NCBI GenBank assembly: GCA_936432065.2
Contig: OW386286.2
Location: 279,168,088 to 279,232,087, forward strand
DNA length: 64,000 nt
Origin: Rutpela maculata
Taxonomy: Eukaryota > Arthropoda > Insecta > Coleoptera > Cerambycidae
Reading direction: 5' to 3'
Shown: piece by piece, positions 1-12,427 of the stretch
Layout: each line of letters starts with the position of its first letter
Position numbering within the stretch: position 1 is the stretch's first letter
Translations under genes and position numbers: made by a program
The notes under the pieces: generated by a model
Database searches by the model: none
What the model was told of the DNA's origin: nothing
The model's input: only the letters and a program-made list of their open reading frames with translations

Positions 1-1404
1 GGTTGTACAATTGGAGATGAAGACAAAAAATGGGCACCTCATATATGTTGCAGCAATTATGCGAACAATCTATGCAGTTGGCTAAGTGGAAGAGAACGTT
101 CAATGGCTTTTGCTGTGCCCATGATCTGGCGAGAACCTACAGATCATGTTACCGATTGTTATTTTTGCGTGATACCTCCTATTAGACAGAGTATTAACAA
201 GAAAAAAAGGATGGTACCAGTTTACCATCTGCCATTCGCCCGGTTCTCCATAGTGATGAACTACCTATTCCTAATCCACCTCAAGAATAGAGCCTTGATT
301 CTGACGAAGAATCGGATGATAATGTAGATGACGACTTAGTCAGCCATCAACATCACAAGATCCCGATTTCTCTGCCGAAGTGTCCGGTGGTGAACCACAC
401 AAAATTAATCAACGCGAATTAAGTGATCTTATAAGAGACCTTGATCTGTCCAAGGCAAAAGCGGAGCTTTTGGCATCTAGATTACAACAATGGAATTTAC
501 TACAAGAAAATGTTAAAGTTTCCATGTATCGAAGTCATCAAAAAGATGTTATACCTTTTTTCAAAATGGAAAATGACTTGGTTGTCTGCAAGGGCATTGA
601 CGGTTTAATGAGTGCTTTGCACAATCCCCATGATCCTAGTGACTGGAGACTTTTTATTGACGCCTCGAAACTTAGTCTAAAAGCTGGAACACAATGGAAA
701 TAAATTGCCATCAATTCCAATCGCCCATGGTGTCCACATGAAGAAAAATTACAGTAACATGAATGTATTGCTACAAACTATAGAATATACCAAGTATAAG
801 TGGCACATTTGTGCAGACTTAAAAGTGATAGCTATCTTACTTGGTATATGCAGCAAGGGTATATCAAATATTGATGTTTTCTTTGTGAGTGGGACAGTCG
901 AGCGCGATTAGAACATTACAAAAGAAAAATTTGGCCGCCAAGACTGGGTTTTGCTAACATTCCATTAGTTGATTCGCAAAAGGTAATACTGCCACCACTC
1001 CACATAAAACTGGGGCTTATGAAAAACTTGGTAAAAGCTATGGACAAAGAAGGACGTGCTTTCAGTTATTTAAAACAAAAATTTTCCAGACTTAGTAATG
1101 CGAAAATTAAAGAGGGAATTTTGTGGGTCCTCAAATGAAGAACCTTTTCAAAGATGCTGAATTTGACAACATTCTAGAAGGTAATGAAAAAGCTGCTTGG
1201 AATTCCTTTAAAATGATAGACACACACAAAAGAGCAGAGACCTTGTTGGGAATCTTCTTTCTTGCTACCAGAAATTAGGATGCAATATGTCATTAAAAGT
1301 CCACTTTCTACATTCACACCTAGATTACTTCCCAGAAAACTGTGGTGCAGTAAGTGATGAGCATGGAGAGAGAGGATATTCAAAATATGGAAAAAAGATA
1401 TCAG

Positions 1405-4042
1405 GGTGGCTATTCTTGAACTTGAGGGAGTAGAATGTGTAAGAGAAAACAATCGTTTTCTACTCCCTCATGTTAAGTTTGTATTCTTGAATTTATTTTC
1501 CCCAGCCAGGTAGACGAAAACACTCCCTACGAGGTAGTCTGTGCTCCCTACTTATTCCCTTACTTTTAGCAAGAGAAAGTCGAGGGAAAGCAGAAAAGAA
1601 TCATTTTTTAAGTACTTTGTAGGTTATGATCGTGCGTGTGGAGACTTGTCATATTAATTCGGTTTTATTTAAATAATGGATATCGAAGATTTAGTGGCTA
1701 GACAAGTTTTGCATGATTTAGAAGATGCGAAGGAACAGTTTGAAAATGCGAAAAATATTCGAATTTTAAGAAAACCGGATCAAATTTTTGTTCGTTTATT
1801 TTTATATCCGCAATTTTGTTCATCAGGATGAGGGTTAGTTCGTATTTTGCAAAATTGTCGCATGATGTAGAGATACTGCTGCCATAGAATTAAATCCTAA
1901 TATTTTGAGAAAAAAATGCTTAGTATAAATATTGATGTATTTCCAAATATTACGCATATGGATACTGCGAATTCAAACCATTCAAAAGTCTTGAAGCTGT
2001 TTGTGGTTAGGTGAAAGAAGTACTCTGCAAAAAATTTACAGAATAAAAGCTTGTTGCAAAGGTAAGAATTGTTATCAGTGATCAACTTGCCTAATTAAAT
2101 TTTGCTTTATAAATAATTGCTAACGTACAAATTAATTTTTCAGGTTATAAACTCGTAGCATCGTGAACAAAAGCAATTGACTCCTTGAACTATTGCAGAT
2201 TCAGATGGTTCCTTAGTACTTACTGTGAATATGTTGCTAGTCTAGACAAAACATGTTCACTACTTAGCGACAAGAAGTATTTCCTTTTAGTTTTTTAACA
2301 GTAAATATGGGCTATGGTATTAACCGCTGTAAATTTTTTTGAAAAGACCATATAAATTAAGCAATGAAGATTGACGTGCTATAAACTATTTGAGGTACCT
2401 ATGTAATAAGACGTACATAATTTCTCCCATCAGTTAACTCCTCGTCTATAATGTATCTATAGTTTGGACTATATAATCCATTGTAATTTCTGTAAGAATT
2501 TTATTTTTCATATATTGTTATGTAATATATGTCTTGTAATTTTATGTGTCATTTGTTCATTATTATTTCATTAAATATTCCCTTTTTATTATGTTTTATT
2601 TATCACTCTACTACTATATATTGTTATAGTAAATCGAAATAGTTAATTACGTCGAACTTGTACTTAGGTACGTGCATATAACTCAAAGCAAAACAAAATA
2701 TCTTTACTAATTAAATAATTTATTATCCAAGGTGTATTAGTACTTCCTTTGATTTTACAGTAAAATCAAAGGTACTTCTAAGGATAATCGAGAAGAAAGT
2801 TATAATTTATATTGTAAGAAAAAAATAAATGATTGTAACATAACGTGTATACTCTATATTAATATCTATCTAAGCAATAGAAGTAACATTCATAGTTTAT
2901 ATATAACAAAAAGGGCTTTTATAGCTACAATTCAACACTCGTAGCCCATTCAGACTTTGTTTATATGTTCACTGAACTTAGACCACTTCAAAGTTTTAAT
3001 TTTATACTTCTTCAATGTTCAATAGTCCAACATTCAGTTTTTAAACACTCCACGATATAGTTTAAAAGGGCACATTGCATCACTTGTTGACAGCGGGTAG
3101 GTACTCTGGAATTTCCTTTCTTAATTTATGTACTTCATCAAATATCTTTATGAAGCCTGCAAATTTTCTTCTTTAAAACAATTTCTGCCATTGCACTTTT
3201 CTCTCTCTTGGTACAGCTCCACACCTTCGCTCAACTAAAATTTAAACAAGAAATAATTATTAAAAATACTGACAAACTAATATAAAATGTTAATTTTCTT
3301 TACCCTGAATTGTTTATTGCTTGTTTGAGCAGCAGTAATTATTATCATAAGCAGTTTCAGTTTCACATGGGTTTTAAATGATATCCCTCATTGAGAAAGG
3401 ATGCTCAATTGGATATATCATCATGGTCTTGTAATACGGCTGTTTTTCCTACAACATACACCCACGTTAAAAATTAAATTCTTCTTATATTAATATGCAA
3501 CATACCACTAATAAAATCCTTAGAAGACTCTTGTAAAATCATTTCTTTTAATTGTTTGAAATCAGTTGCAGTCTTTTAACCCCCAACTTCTTCTGATTGT
3601 AAATGGAGGTTATTTTATAAAAATTGGCATAGATTTGGATTGTCACACTTCCACAATTAATAATAAACCAAAAACTTGTCATTTTGTATGTAAAATATAC
3701 ATATAAACAATAATATTACGAAAAGTTCAGTCAGTTGCCATTTGACAGTTATAGAATTTCACTAGAATAAATATGTTTTTGATCTGTCAACTGTCACGCC
3801 ACCACCAAACAATTTTTGGCCACCACAGCTGATAAATATCAGATAAAGGAGAATTCTGATTGGTTATATTGTGAAGAACAATATGACAACACTGTAGACT
3901 TCTCCCTCAAACTTTCACCGGTCCCTCGTTATTCCTTTTGTTCAAGAATACATGTTTTTCGAGTAGGGGAATTTCAAGTGAAAGGCGAGGGAATAAATTC
4001 GCCGGGGAGTAACAATTTCTCTCGCGCTCAAGAATAGCCACC
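1405..4042. mobile_element. 2.6-kb TIR element with 3-bp CAG target duplication (PIF/Harbinger-like?)
   Basis: The ends are inverted repeats: GGTGGCTATTCTTGA at the left and its complement at the right (TCAAGAATAGCCACC). CAG flanks both sides (1402-1404 and 4043-4045). Removing the element and one CAG restores the host reading KRYQGKW, which fixes the borders. The longer terminal regions also match in inverted orientation (about 1405-1560 against 3880-4042). Inside, 1676-1800 (+) reads MDIEDLVARQVLHDLEDA. About 3540-3620 (-) reads SEEVG, then KTATDFKQLKEM, which resembles a Myb/SANT-like protein. A DDE gene plus a Myb/SANT gene is the usual PIF/Harbinger plan, but the CAG duplication departs from the usual TWA and the class is an inference. 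No intact gene remains. Confidence 0.6.
2746..2772. repeat. Perfect 13-bp-arm palindrome
   Basis: CCTTTGATTTTAC and its exact complement are separated by one base. It lies mid-element between the two opposed gene remnants, where a shared 3' processing or termination region would be expected. That role is an inference. Confidence 0.5.
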
Positions 4043-4272
4043 CAGGGCAAATGGATTTCTGCCATGTTTTCAGACTTAGATGCTCCAGAAGTAACTTATA
4101 AGAGAGGAGCTAAGAAGCGCAAGAAGAATAATTCATTTTCTGATTAAAGGGCTTATATTCTAATTAAATATATAGTATATAACATGTATTTGAAATATAT
4201 ATCAAAATGGCATATATTTTTTCGCGTGATATAATTAATTGCTTTTTTTATTAAAATTAATAATAATAATAA

Positions 4273-5002
4273 CAAGCTAAAAACGTACTCTTCGCCAATT
4301 TACTGAGCTTTTTATATATAATTGTTACACATTCTATAGGATACTCTTCGCAGTTTTCTTGTAAATAATGTTAGTTTTTGGACATCCTAAATTTTGTGAT
4401 ACCATCTTTATTGTGAAAAAAATTGTATGAAAAAAAAATGAAAAAAAAATATCCAACCTGTGGGATTCGAACACGGGACCTTTGGGTTGCTTTAGCCGCT
4501 GCGCCACCACCTATTGCTACAAAAATTGATTGTCTGTGATATATATCTTTCGACATTCATACATATTTCACTTCTATGAAATATATATTAGTAAACTTCA
4601 TAAAAAAAAAAAATTATTATGGAAATAATATCTCCCAAGATTTCCATTTTAGTACAAGCGACAAAAATTAAGAGAATTATTTTTTTTTTAATTAAATAAT
4701 TAATAACTTTTTTATTTACCGATCGATTTTCTTCAAAAACAATAGGTTCTTCCTCTAGCTAACGCTAACTTAGTTTCTAAATTTCAATACAATCGGACTT
4801 TTCTTTCTTAAGTTATCGTGTTTACAAGAAACGTGACGGACGGACGGATGGACAGACGGACGGACAGACGGACATTTTGAAAGTTGTTCAGAATTCGTTC
4901 ACTAACACAATGATATGAAAATTTTTTCTCTACGAGCGATATTTACGATTTTAGAAATGTGCCGATCAAATACAATATACTCTTCGTTTTTGCGAAGAGT
5001 AT
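4273..5002 (+). mobile_element. DINE-1/HINE-like element, family B copy 1
   Basis: It starts CAAGCTAAAAACGTACTC and ends in a hairpin at 4977-5002 (ATACTCTTCG, TTTTT loop, CGAAGAGTAT). The 5' motif ACTCTTCGC (about 4288-4296) is the inverted complement of the hairpin arm, i.e. a subterminal inverted repeat. A (GRAC)n tract, GTCY on the other strand, lies at 4834-4873. It aligns end to end with 15705-16398. A GTCY microsatellite, subterminal inverted repeats and a 3' hairpin are the known hallmarks of Helentron-associated (DINE-1-type) non-autonomous elements. Assignment to that class is an inference from structure alone. A tRNA-like module sits at 4456-4512. Confidence 0.6.
4456..4512 (-). 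repeat. tRNA-like module (Pol III A and B boxes) inside family B copy 1
   Basis: On the minus strand TGGCGCAGCGG matches an A box and TGTTCGAATCCC matches a B box, about 21 nt apart. That is too close for a full tRNA and there is no acceptor-stem pairing, so this is a shortened tRNA-derived promoter, not a tRNA gene. Confidence 0.5.
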
Positions 5003-6812
5003 AATAATAATAATAATAATAAATATAGTTTATTTGCATAGAACAAAATACAATAATAATAAGGAAATAAAATACAATACAATAAGATATAATAATAAAA
5101 TAATGAAAATGTATTATTAAGTAATATTGTAATGTAATATTTAGACAAATTATTAATAACGCTACAAGTAAACTAGAGTAACCCACAAAAATAAAATTTG
5201 CTGGTGGGCTTACAATGTTTAAACTAACACGTGTAATTAATTAAATTGTACAATATATAGAAAGTGCATGAGAGAAATGAGTAATTAACAAAATAATATA
5301 AGTTCCATTTGTGATGCAAATAATGATAAAATAAGTTTGTTATCCATGGTAAGTGTTTTTCATATCAATGAATTGGTGAATTTGTATCCTAGGTAAGTCA
5401 GTAATCCATTTACTGATTTTAGTTTTATATTGATTAAATGAGTTTAATTCTTTAATTTTTTTTGGTAAAATATTATATATTCTAGGTAATATATAAAGGA
5501 AACTTCTCTGTCCTATTGTTTTAGTCATTTTTGGAACCTCAACTGAATTTTGTTTATATCTTGTACTATAAACGTGATCAACATTCTGGAAAGTGTTTTA
5601 TTACTTCCACATCCAGTGGAAGTATAGTAACGACAAAAAAAATTTAAAAAACTTTTATTGTTCAAATAGGCTTAGAATGTCACGAAACGTCGAGATTTTA
5701 AGTTTGAGCGAAAAGAAAATTTCTGTCTGTCGGTCTGTCTGTCTGTAACTTTTTTTGTGCGCACGTTTACTCTGGAACCGTTTGAGATATTGACTTGAAA
5801 TTTGGTACACATATGTACTTTAACGAGATCTAGAACTAGATTATATTTTCATCTTGTTCCGTTGAAGGGTTGGGGGGTAAATTGGGGTAAATTTGGGGAA
5901 AATAGGTAAATCAAGCAGGTAAGAGTCCATAAAATTGGTATTTAGTATATACAAGAGAAGCTAAGGTCTCAAAAAAATTTTGGCATTAGCCACCCCCCTT
6001 ACCACCCCCACCCCATTATTAAAGGGGATGAAAAACAAATGTGATTTAGTGTGTGTACAAGAACCAGAAACCTCAAAATGTTTTTTTACTTCATCCACCC
6101 ACACTACCATCCCTTATCACCACCCCCACCCCGCTACCGATGTGGGGTATCGTTTTATGGATTTTTGGGGTAGAGGATTTCAAATATTATATTATCAAAG
6201 TTCCATAAACAATTATTTTCACATACAAAGTTTTTTCGTTGTGAGTGACTTGGAAAAGAATCTGGATGTGGAAGTAGTGATTCCTTAGGCAGCGGTTTTT
6301 TATAATGATGCAACAACATACTTTGACAAAATAATTGCCTTATGTCTAGAATTTGGCTTTCTCGGTATAGCTGATCTGATGGGTAAGTATAGCATTTGGA
6401 ATAAATTATCTTTATGATCCATCTTGGACAGTTTCCAAATTTTTTAAGTAAGTTTTGGTTATTCCTCCCCATCCTATTATTCCATAGGTTAAATGTGGTT
6501 GTGCTAAACAGTAGTACATTGTTTTTAAATGTGATACTTCAAAAAAACGTTTAAAATATTTAAATTTGCTAAGAAGACTTCTTAACTTTATTACTAAGCT
6601 ATTTAATTGAATATTCCATCTTAGATGATTATCCATTGTAATTCCCAAATATTTAATTGATTTACAAGATGAGACCTCAATCATAACATTATTAAATTGT
6701 ATGGTTAAAGCACTATAATTGGGGAGGTTTCGGGCAAGTGACGTAAAAGGCAGAAAATGGGTCTTATTAAAGTTTATAGTCAATAATTTAGACAGAGAGG
6801 ACAGGTTCGATA
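5003..6812 (-). pseudogene. Non-LTR retrotransposon (LINE) 3' part, interrupted by element A1
   Basis: Read on the minus strand, 6807-6412 encodes the post-catalytic part of a reverse transcriptase (KSIKYLGITMDNHLRWNIQL, then AQPHLTYGIIGWGG). After a frameshift it continues at 6426-6300 (PRWIIKIIYSKCYTYPSDQL, then LLHHYK). The element A1 interrupts it, and the reading resumes at 5595-5340 (TFQNVDHVYSTRYKQNS, then RSFLYILPRIYNILP). It ends in a 3' untranslated part and an (ATA)n tail at about 5003-5021. The tail and C-terminal sequence suit a Jockey/I/CR1-like clade; I cannot be more precise. It is 5' truncated, which is typical of LINE insertion. Confidence 0.75.
5601..6296 (-). mobile_element. 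DINE-1/HINE-like element, family A copy 1
   Basis: The 3' hairpin is at 5604-5622 (plus strand CTTCCAC, loop ATCCA, GTGGAAG). At the other end GGATGTGGAA (6264-6273) is the subterminal repeat, followed by TAGTGATTCCTTAGGCAGCGG-like sequence. A GTCT-type microsatellite lies at 5727-5751. The element sits exactly within the LINE reading frame (HHYK | TFQN), giving a clear empty site in a T-run. Copies A2 and A3 share the whole structure. There is no coding capacity. Confidence 0.6.
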
Positions 6813-7909
6813 ATTATTTTTTGCTCTTCAGAGTAGTATTTATAAAAGCGTGTCTTTTAAGTTTTTTTTTTAAACAAAACTTACTCAGTGAGTGACTCAC
6901 TTCCAAATTATCCACTACATTATTTAATAACCTATTATGATTCGTTGCACTTGAACAGGAATAAACTTTCTTTTAATGTCTAATTCTTGTCAATGATTAA
7001 GTCGCTACTAAAAGTGAATCTAAGCTCAGAAAAAATTCATTGATTTTTTTCTGTAACCTAATAAGTTAGTTACAAATAAAAAAAATTGCCTTGGCATGAT
7101 TATAAAACTGATAAATGAATTCCGCGTGCCATTTTTATAAAACAAAAAAAAATGGAAATACCTATTGTTAATGCGTCAACATAATCGTATCTGTATCAGT
7201 TTTATCTAAGTAGACTATTTAGCATCCGCCTTACGCCAATAAGTTTAATCAATCGCTCTATTAATATAATTATAAAAAATTGTATGGCATTGTTTTACGA
7301 CTAATAAAACAAAGAAAGAGATCCTGGAGTACTGGTTCATTGACTTGATTTTTATTACTGTCAAGTATTTGAGATTCAGGTATTTATTCCAGTGGCGTAG
7401 TTAAAACATCCCCAATAGAGAATATTTAAGTCGTATCTTTTTTATATAGGTATAATATAATCGAACAAAAATTTTTCGTAGAAAAAAAAATTGTGTAAAA
7501 ATCCGTTTCATAGCACGCCGAACTCAAATTAAAAACAAAATGTCTGTGTGCACGTGTCTATACATATGTGTTCTCCAATCAAGATAAGATCATCGTATTT
7601 TGTGTGTTAAGAGCACAAAGTGCCTCGTTGTCGCTCGAGAGAATAATAATAATATTTTGGGTTCTATTTACATACGGGTTTATCTGCGATCATTTGAAAA
7701 TATCAAAATAAGAAAAATGTTTGGTTGGAAACTCTGTGATTCATCAAAAAAATGTTAAGTGAATAGGTATAGTTAACTCCATTTTTATACTACAATAAAA
7801 AACTTAAAGCTGCCGACCGGACTAATATAAGAGGAGACCGGGGCATGCTGTATTTTTCCACACTATATTAAATAATAAATATAATGCATTACTTAATAAA
7901 TAACATAGT
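6813..7909. other. Intergenic, no gene recognised
   Basis: AT-rich sequence with short homopolymer runs. A single hAT-like end (CAGTGGCGTAGTT, 7391-7403) has no partner that I could find. Nothing else was recognised. Confidence 0.4.
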
Positions 7910-8795
7910 TCAGTAACTAGAGGTTTTCACTTCGGAATAATGTCATATTGAACGGATTTCGGTCATTTTTGGCAGTATAATAGTAAATGTTTCACAGAAA
8001 AGTTTCTATATTGTGCGGGGGCTTGCTAATTTTTTAAGAGGTGGATGCTACCCCCTCTCGGGTGACACTTAAAAAATATATATATTTATTGGAGCTGAAG
8101 TAGAATTTAATTTTAAGAAGAAAAGGTTCTATGCAATTTTTCACATAAATTAATAGTTTTTAAGTTATAACGACTTCAAAATTGCGATTTTAGCTTTAAA
8201 AAAAAAGGTATTTCGAAACGGCTTTCGTCAAGTATCTCGAAAAGTATCACTTTATCGAAAAAATGTTACAGACCAATTACAGAAAGTACAAACTGGGAAT
8301 TAATTATATATTTTTTTATTGATGTAGGATTAATAATTTCGGAGATATTTAAGTTTATATTTGGTATCAAAGTGAAGTGTTACGAAATTACCTTTAAAGT
8401 TTAAAATGCATTTTTTTTAAAGCAAGTGCTTTAAATGAGCAAACAAATTTGAGCATCTAGGTAATGCTACATCTTAACGAAAAACTGTATTTGAGATAAT
8501 TTTTTTAAATTACTGGCCAATTAGAGTAACAAAATGGTGACCTTTTTATATAAAAAAATATAAATACGCACATTTTTCAGTCATAACTTCTTTATTTCTT
8601 ATGCTACAGGAACGAGTAAAAAATAATTTGAATGCGCAATTAATTGTCTTTAATTTCATTTTTTAGTATGCGTGACGTAGGTGTCATAATTTCTGAGGTA
8701 TTTAACATTTAAACTGCATTTTTCGTCTTATAAACGTTCGGACGTCATTTGTAAACTTTCATATCTCCGAAACTATTAAATCTATGTAAATAAAT

Positions 8796-9021
8796 CGGCA
8801 CGGTAGCTCAATCGGTTAAGGCGTATTGAGTGGCGAATACGCTGATCGACTCGCTACCGCGCTCTGGGTTCGACCCCCAGCCCCGGTATTGACAACATCG
8901 GGGGGTGTGGATGTATGTCTGCGTTTTTCCGAATGTGTAACCCCCTTCCGGACAGCCTTGGCTTTGGATTTGGGGGTTGTCTACTATCTGTGGTGTGTTT
9001 ATGTAAAAAAAAAAAAAAATA
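8796..9021 (+). mobile_element. tRNA-derived SINE
   Basis: The head has an A box (TAGCTCAATCGG, about 8805-8816) and a B box (GGGTTCGACCCCC), followed by a non-tRNA body and a poly(A) tail at 9004-9018. It sits between the repeated modules of the foldback element. Target duplications are unclear because the flanks are A-rich. A real tRNA gene is unlikely because the spacing between boxes is too long and a body with an A tail follows. Confidence 0.75.
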
Positions 9022-9775
9022 AACAAGCGAAATTCATTATCAGTTTGTGAGCTTTATTTTTGGTCTTTATCCATTTTTCAATAAAACTAATATTTATTGA
9101 GATATTTGGAAAAGGAAAAAAAATACGTTTTTTCGAAAATACCTTTATAGTTTAAACTCTATTTTTTTCTAAAGCAAGTGATGTATACAAACCAAAAAAT
9201 TTGTGCATCTATGTCATGCTATATTTTAATGAGAAACGGTATTTGAAATTCCGTTTTTTTTAATTACTGGCTAATTACAGTAACAAAATGGCGACGTTGT
9301 TATTAAAAAAATGTGTAGACGCACATTGCTTCCGTCAACTTCTTTGTTTTTTATGCTACAGAAACAAATAAAAAAGCAGTTGAAAGCTTAATTAATAACC
9401 TATTATTCTACCTTTTAGCATCCTTGACGTAGGTGTCACAGTTTCTGAGATATTTAACTCTCACTCTAAATAATTACCTTATGAACACTTGGATGCCAAA
9501 TGCAAACTTAAATATCTCCGAAATGATTAATCCTACATCTATAAACAAAAAATATAATTAATTCCCAGTTTGTACTTTCTGTAATTGGTCTGTAACATTT
9601 TTTCGAAAAAGTAATACTTTTCGAGATATTTGACGAAAGCCGTTTGGAAATACCTTTTTTTTTTAAGCTAAAATCGCAATTTTGAAGTCGTTCTAACTTA
9701 AAAATTATCAATTTATGTGAAAAATTGCATATAGAATCTTTTCTTCTTAAAATGTGATTCTAGTTCAGCTCCACT

Positions 9776-9924
9776 CAGGGCCGCGTCTAACTGGGGGTCA
9801 TTTCGTGCCACGCACGAAGGCGCACTAGGCGCCAAAAAGCCAATTTTATAGTATTTGTTCCCCCAAAAAAGGGCGCCAAAAATGCTCTCGCACGAAGGCG
9901 TCTCATGACCAAGAAGCGGCACTG
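9776..9924. mobile_element. 149-bp hAT MITE
   Basis: Ends are CAGGGCCGC and GCGGCACTG. The flanking 8-bp duplication GCTCCACT is perfect (9768-9775 and 9925-9932). The sequence is absent from the opposite arm of the foldback element (near 8095), which shows the empty site. Confidence 0.85.
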
Positions 9925-10100
9925 GCTCCACTAAATATATATATTTTTTAAGTGCCACCCCCAATAAATTAGCAAGCCCCCGCACAATATAGAAACTTTT
10001 CTGTGAAGCATTTACTATTATACTGTCAAAAATGAACAAAATCCGTTCAATATGACATTATTCCGTTTTGCATATTTTTTACCTCTCTAGGGACTGTACT

Positions 10101-11597
10101 ATAAGAAGAGATGAGATTTATCCCAATAATATGTTGAATACATTATTTTACGATAACGAATCGACGATGTTCAAGAAGAAGAAAGAAATGAAGATGTGGA
10201 ACAAGAGGTGCAATATTTTCATTTATAAACAACTCAAATGAAATTGGAAAAAAATATTTTAAAGAGTGGTGTTTAATTAAATTTATATTTTTATATATTT
10301 TTTAAGTAAACAATTTTTATAATTGTGTAGAAATAAATAATGAAAAAAAAAGTACTTAATTTTTTTACAATTCTTTCCTTATAATATTAAAACAATTTTT
10401 ACTTCCACGTATAATGAACGTAATCAAAGTTTAAATTGTATACTAAATATTTATTATTTTAAGGCCATTATTTTCAATTTTAAAAATTACATATTAAATT
10501 AAAACAATAATAATTGCCTTAAAAAAATATTAAATAATATATTATAAAATATATCGCGTTTTTATACTTTATACCCGCCAACCTTGAATTTTCCAATTTT
10601 CACTTCAAAATCGTAATCAGCGATCTCGAAAACCCCCGAGTATACACTTTCAGTCGATTTTCTCAAATACTTTCCGAGATGGCAAATTAATAAATTTACT
10701 TAATTAGTTGAATGCTTGAAATTGCTAGTTTATTATAGAAAAGTCCCAGCGGTTTTTATCTTTTTTACCGATGTTCCTTAGACCTCAATAAACAATTTGC
10801 AAAAAAAGTTATTACGATTGGTCCTTTGCCAGAACACATCTGAATTTTTAACTTTTCTATATTGACGCGTCTAGATGGTCATTTAATTTTTGGGATACAA
10901 AAAAAATGTGAATCTGATTGAAGACTGTTGATGAATCGAAGTGTCCTGTTTACGTTTCCAGCAATTATGACAGGGCACTATAGATATACATACATACACT
11001 CATATACATACAGCGCTCAGGGCTAGAAGCTAGAACAAGCAGATTTGGCCATGCTGTTGCCAGCCAGTATGATTTAAGTCAAATACAAGACAGTGGTTGC
11101 TCGAAAACTAAGAATTATTTGGGGTATCGAGTTTTCATTGCTTTGAGTATTTTTATGATTTTATGTACATAATTACCGAAAGTGCCGAATGGTGACCGAT
11201 TTGCCGAATTGGATTCAAAGTTGGAGGGGGAGGTGGGGGGGGCACCCCCCATACCCCCCTCTATATCCGGCCCTGGCCGTCTCGGTCAACAGCACCGCAC
11301 TCTCCCGTCATATAGAAGCCTGTTGTTGATGAATATAGACTTGAAAAACCTGCAGCAGTAAAAGTGTAGACCTGCTAAAAGCCGATTTAGTAATACTACA
11401 GGCATATTGAAAGCTATATCAGTTTTTTCTAACAGTGGCAGAAAATAGTTATTTATGCAGAGTGTAAATAGGAGATTTATTTTTCACGAATGGAAATTTT
11501 GTCGCACGAGCCGTGGGCGAGTTCGACAATCCTAAGTGAAAAAAGGCGCTTGGCACACGAATTGCATATAATAATTTTTCTAATACCGAAATCGTTA
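10101..11597. other. Intergenic, repeat remnants only
   Basis: Very AT-rich. A G/C-run segment ending CCGGCCCTG at about 11268-11276 looks like a hAT MITE end, but I could not find its partner. No gene was recognised. Confidence 0.4.
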
Positions 11598-11820
11598 CAG
11601 GGACGGCGCCAGACTGGTCAGGCCGGGGGGGGCACATTTTTTTTTAGGTTTGTAGGGGGGGGCACAAATTTATGTATTGTATAGTAGAACAGGAAATAGG
11701 AATTACAATTATAATAAAGCAAAAATATAATATTTTCGTTAATTCAAATTGGGGGGCACAGTTCGTTTTGGGGGGGGGGGGGGGGGCACGTGCCCCTGCA
11801 GCCCCCCAGCGCCGTCCCTG
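11598..11820. mobile_element. 223-bp hAT MITE with G-rich interior
   Basis: The ends CAGGGACGGCGC and GCGCCGTCCCTG are exact inverted repeats. The flanking octamers AATCGTTA and AATAGTTA (11590-11597, 11821-11828) match at 7 of 8 positions. The interior has long G runs. Confidence 0.8.
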
Positions 11821-12427
11821 AATAGTTACCAAAAAATATACGTATACATGAAAGTATAAACAATCAGAACAGTCTACTTTACGCACTAGCACGTAAAGTG
11901 AAATAATAATAAAATAGCAAGGTAGTTATTTAAAAATCTCAATACCACCATGGTCAACTTAATTTTAAATGAGGGAAACTAATTAAAATCTTTTGAATAT
12001 GATTGAAACGAAACGTCAATATTATAAATAATAATAATTCAAGCATGATTGTTGCGCCCCACACAGCGTGTGTAAAATAAGTACTTTACGCATGATAGTA
12101 GAAAAAATACTTTTTTCTTCAAGCGTATTAAAATGTTTAAATTATGTCACCAAAAACAGAAGTAGAAGTAGGACATTGTTTTACTAGTAACAAAATGTCA
12201 GTACCGAACGCCACCGTAGAGGACATTGTTTTACTAGTAACATAATGTTAGTTCCGAAAGCGCCACCGCAGTGGGTATTGTTTTACTAGTAACATAATGT
12301 TAATACCGAAAGCGACCGGTGGCGCGCTATCCACTAGCCACTTGTCATATTGTGTCAACATGTAAGACTGTAGTTTGAATATTTGTACATTTATGATAAA
12401 TACATGAATTTTTGCATTTTAATACGC

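Larger units (their letters stand above)
1..4147 (+). pseudogene. Decayed multicopy arthropod transposon-like protein gene, split by an insertion
   Basis: I recognise this only as a protein family found in many near-identical copies in arthropod genomes; I know no function for it. The best open piece is 380-703, with the motifs SKAKAELLASRLQQWNLL and DWRLFIDASKLSLKA. It continues in shifted frames through HICADLKVIAILLG (about 807-850), a CxWDSRAR-like stretch near 895-910 and LPPLHIKLGLMKNLVKAMDK (about 990-1050), then to 1404. Frameshifts and stops are frequent. The reading resumes at 4046 (GKWISAMF...) and ends with TAA at 4145-4147, so the 1405-4042 segment is a later insertion into this gene. 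The 5' end lies before the window. The reading is clearly non-functional. Confidence 0.6.
7910..10100. mobile_element. Foldback-type element with repeated internal modules
   Basis: The outer arms are inverted repeats: about 7910-8355 matches the complement of 9490-10100, apart from the MITE inserted at 9776. Matched landmarks include TTGTGCGGGGGCTTGCTAA (8014-8032) against its complement near 9965-9983. The inner part contains a direct repeat: 8385-8795 and 9130-9545 both contain GAGTAACAAAATGG-like, TGACGTAGGTGTCA-like and TATCTCCGAAA-like landmarks in the same order. Inverted ends made of tandem modules are the plan of foldback elements. A fragment of the same family lies at 53850-54160. 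No coding sequence. Confidence 0.65.

Noticed and set aside
4834..4873. CRISPR-like regular repeat
   Set aside because: It is a tetranucleotide microsatellite inside element B1, without spacers.
8796..8890. Functional tRNA gene
   Set aside because: It has A and B boxes, but the spacing is too long, there is no acceptor stem, and a SINE body with an A tail follows.
11644..11892. Open frame with proline and glycine runs (PPPPPK)
   Set aside because: It translates the G/C runs of a hAT MITE; there is no family match.
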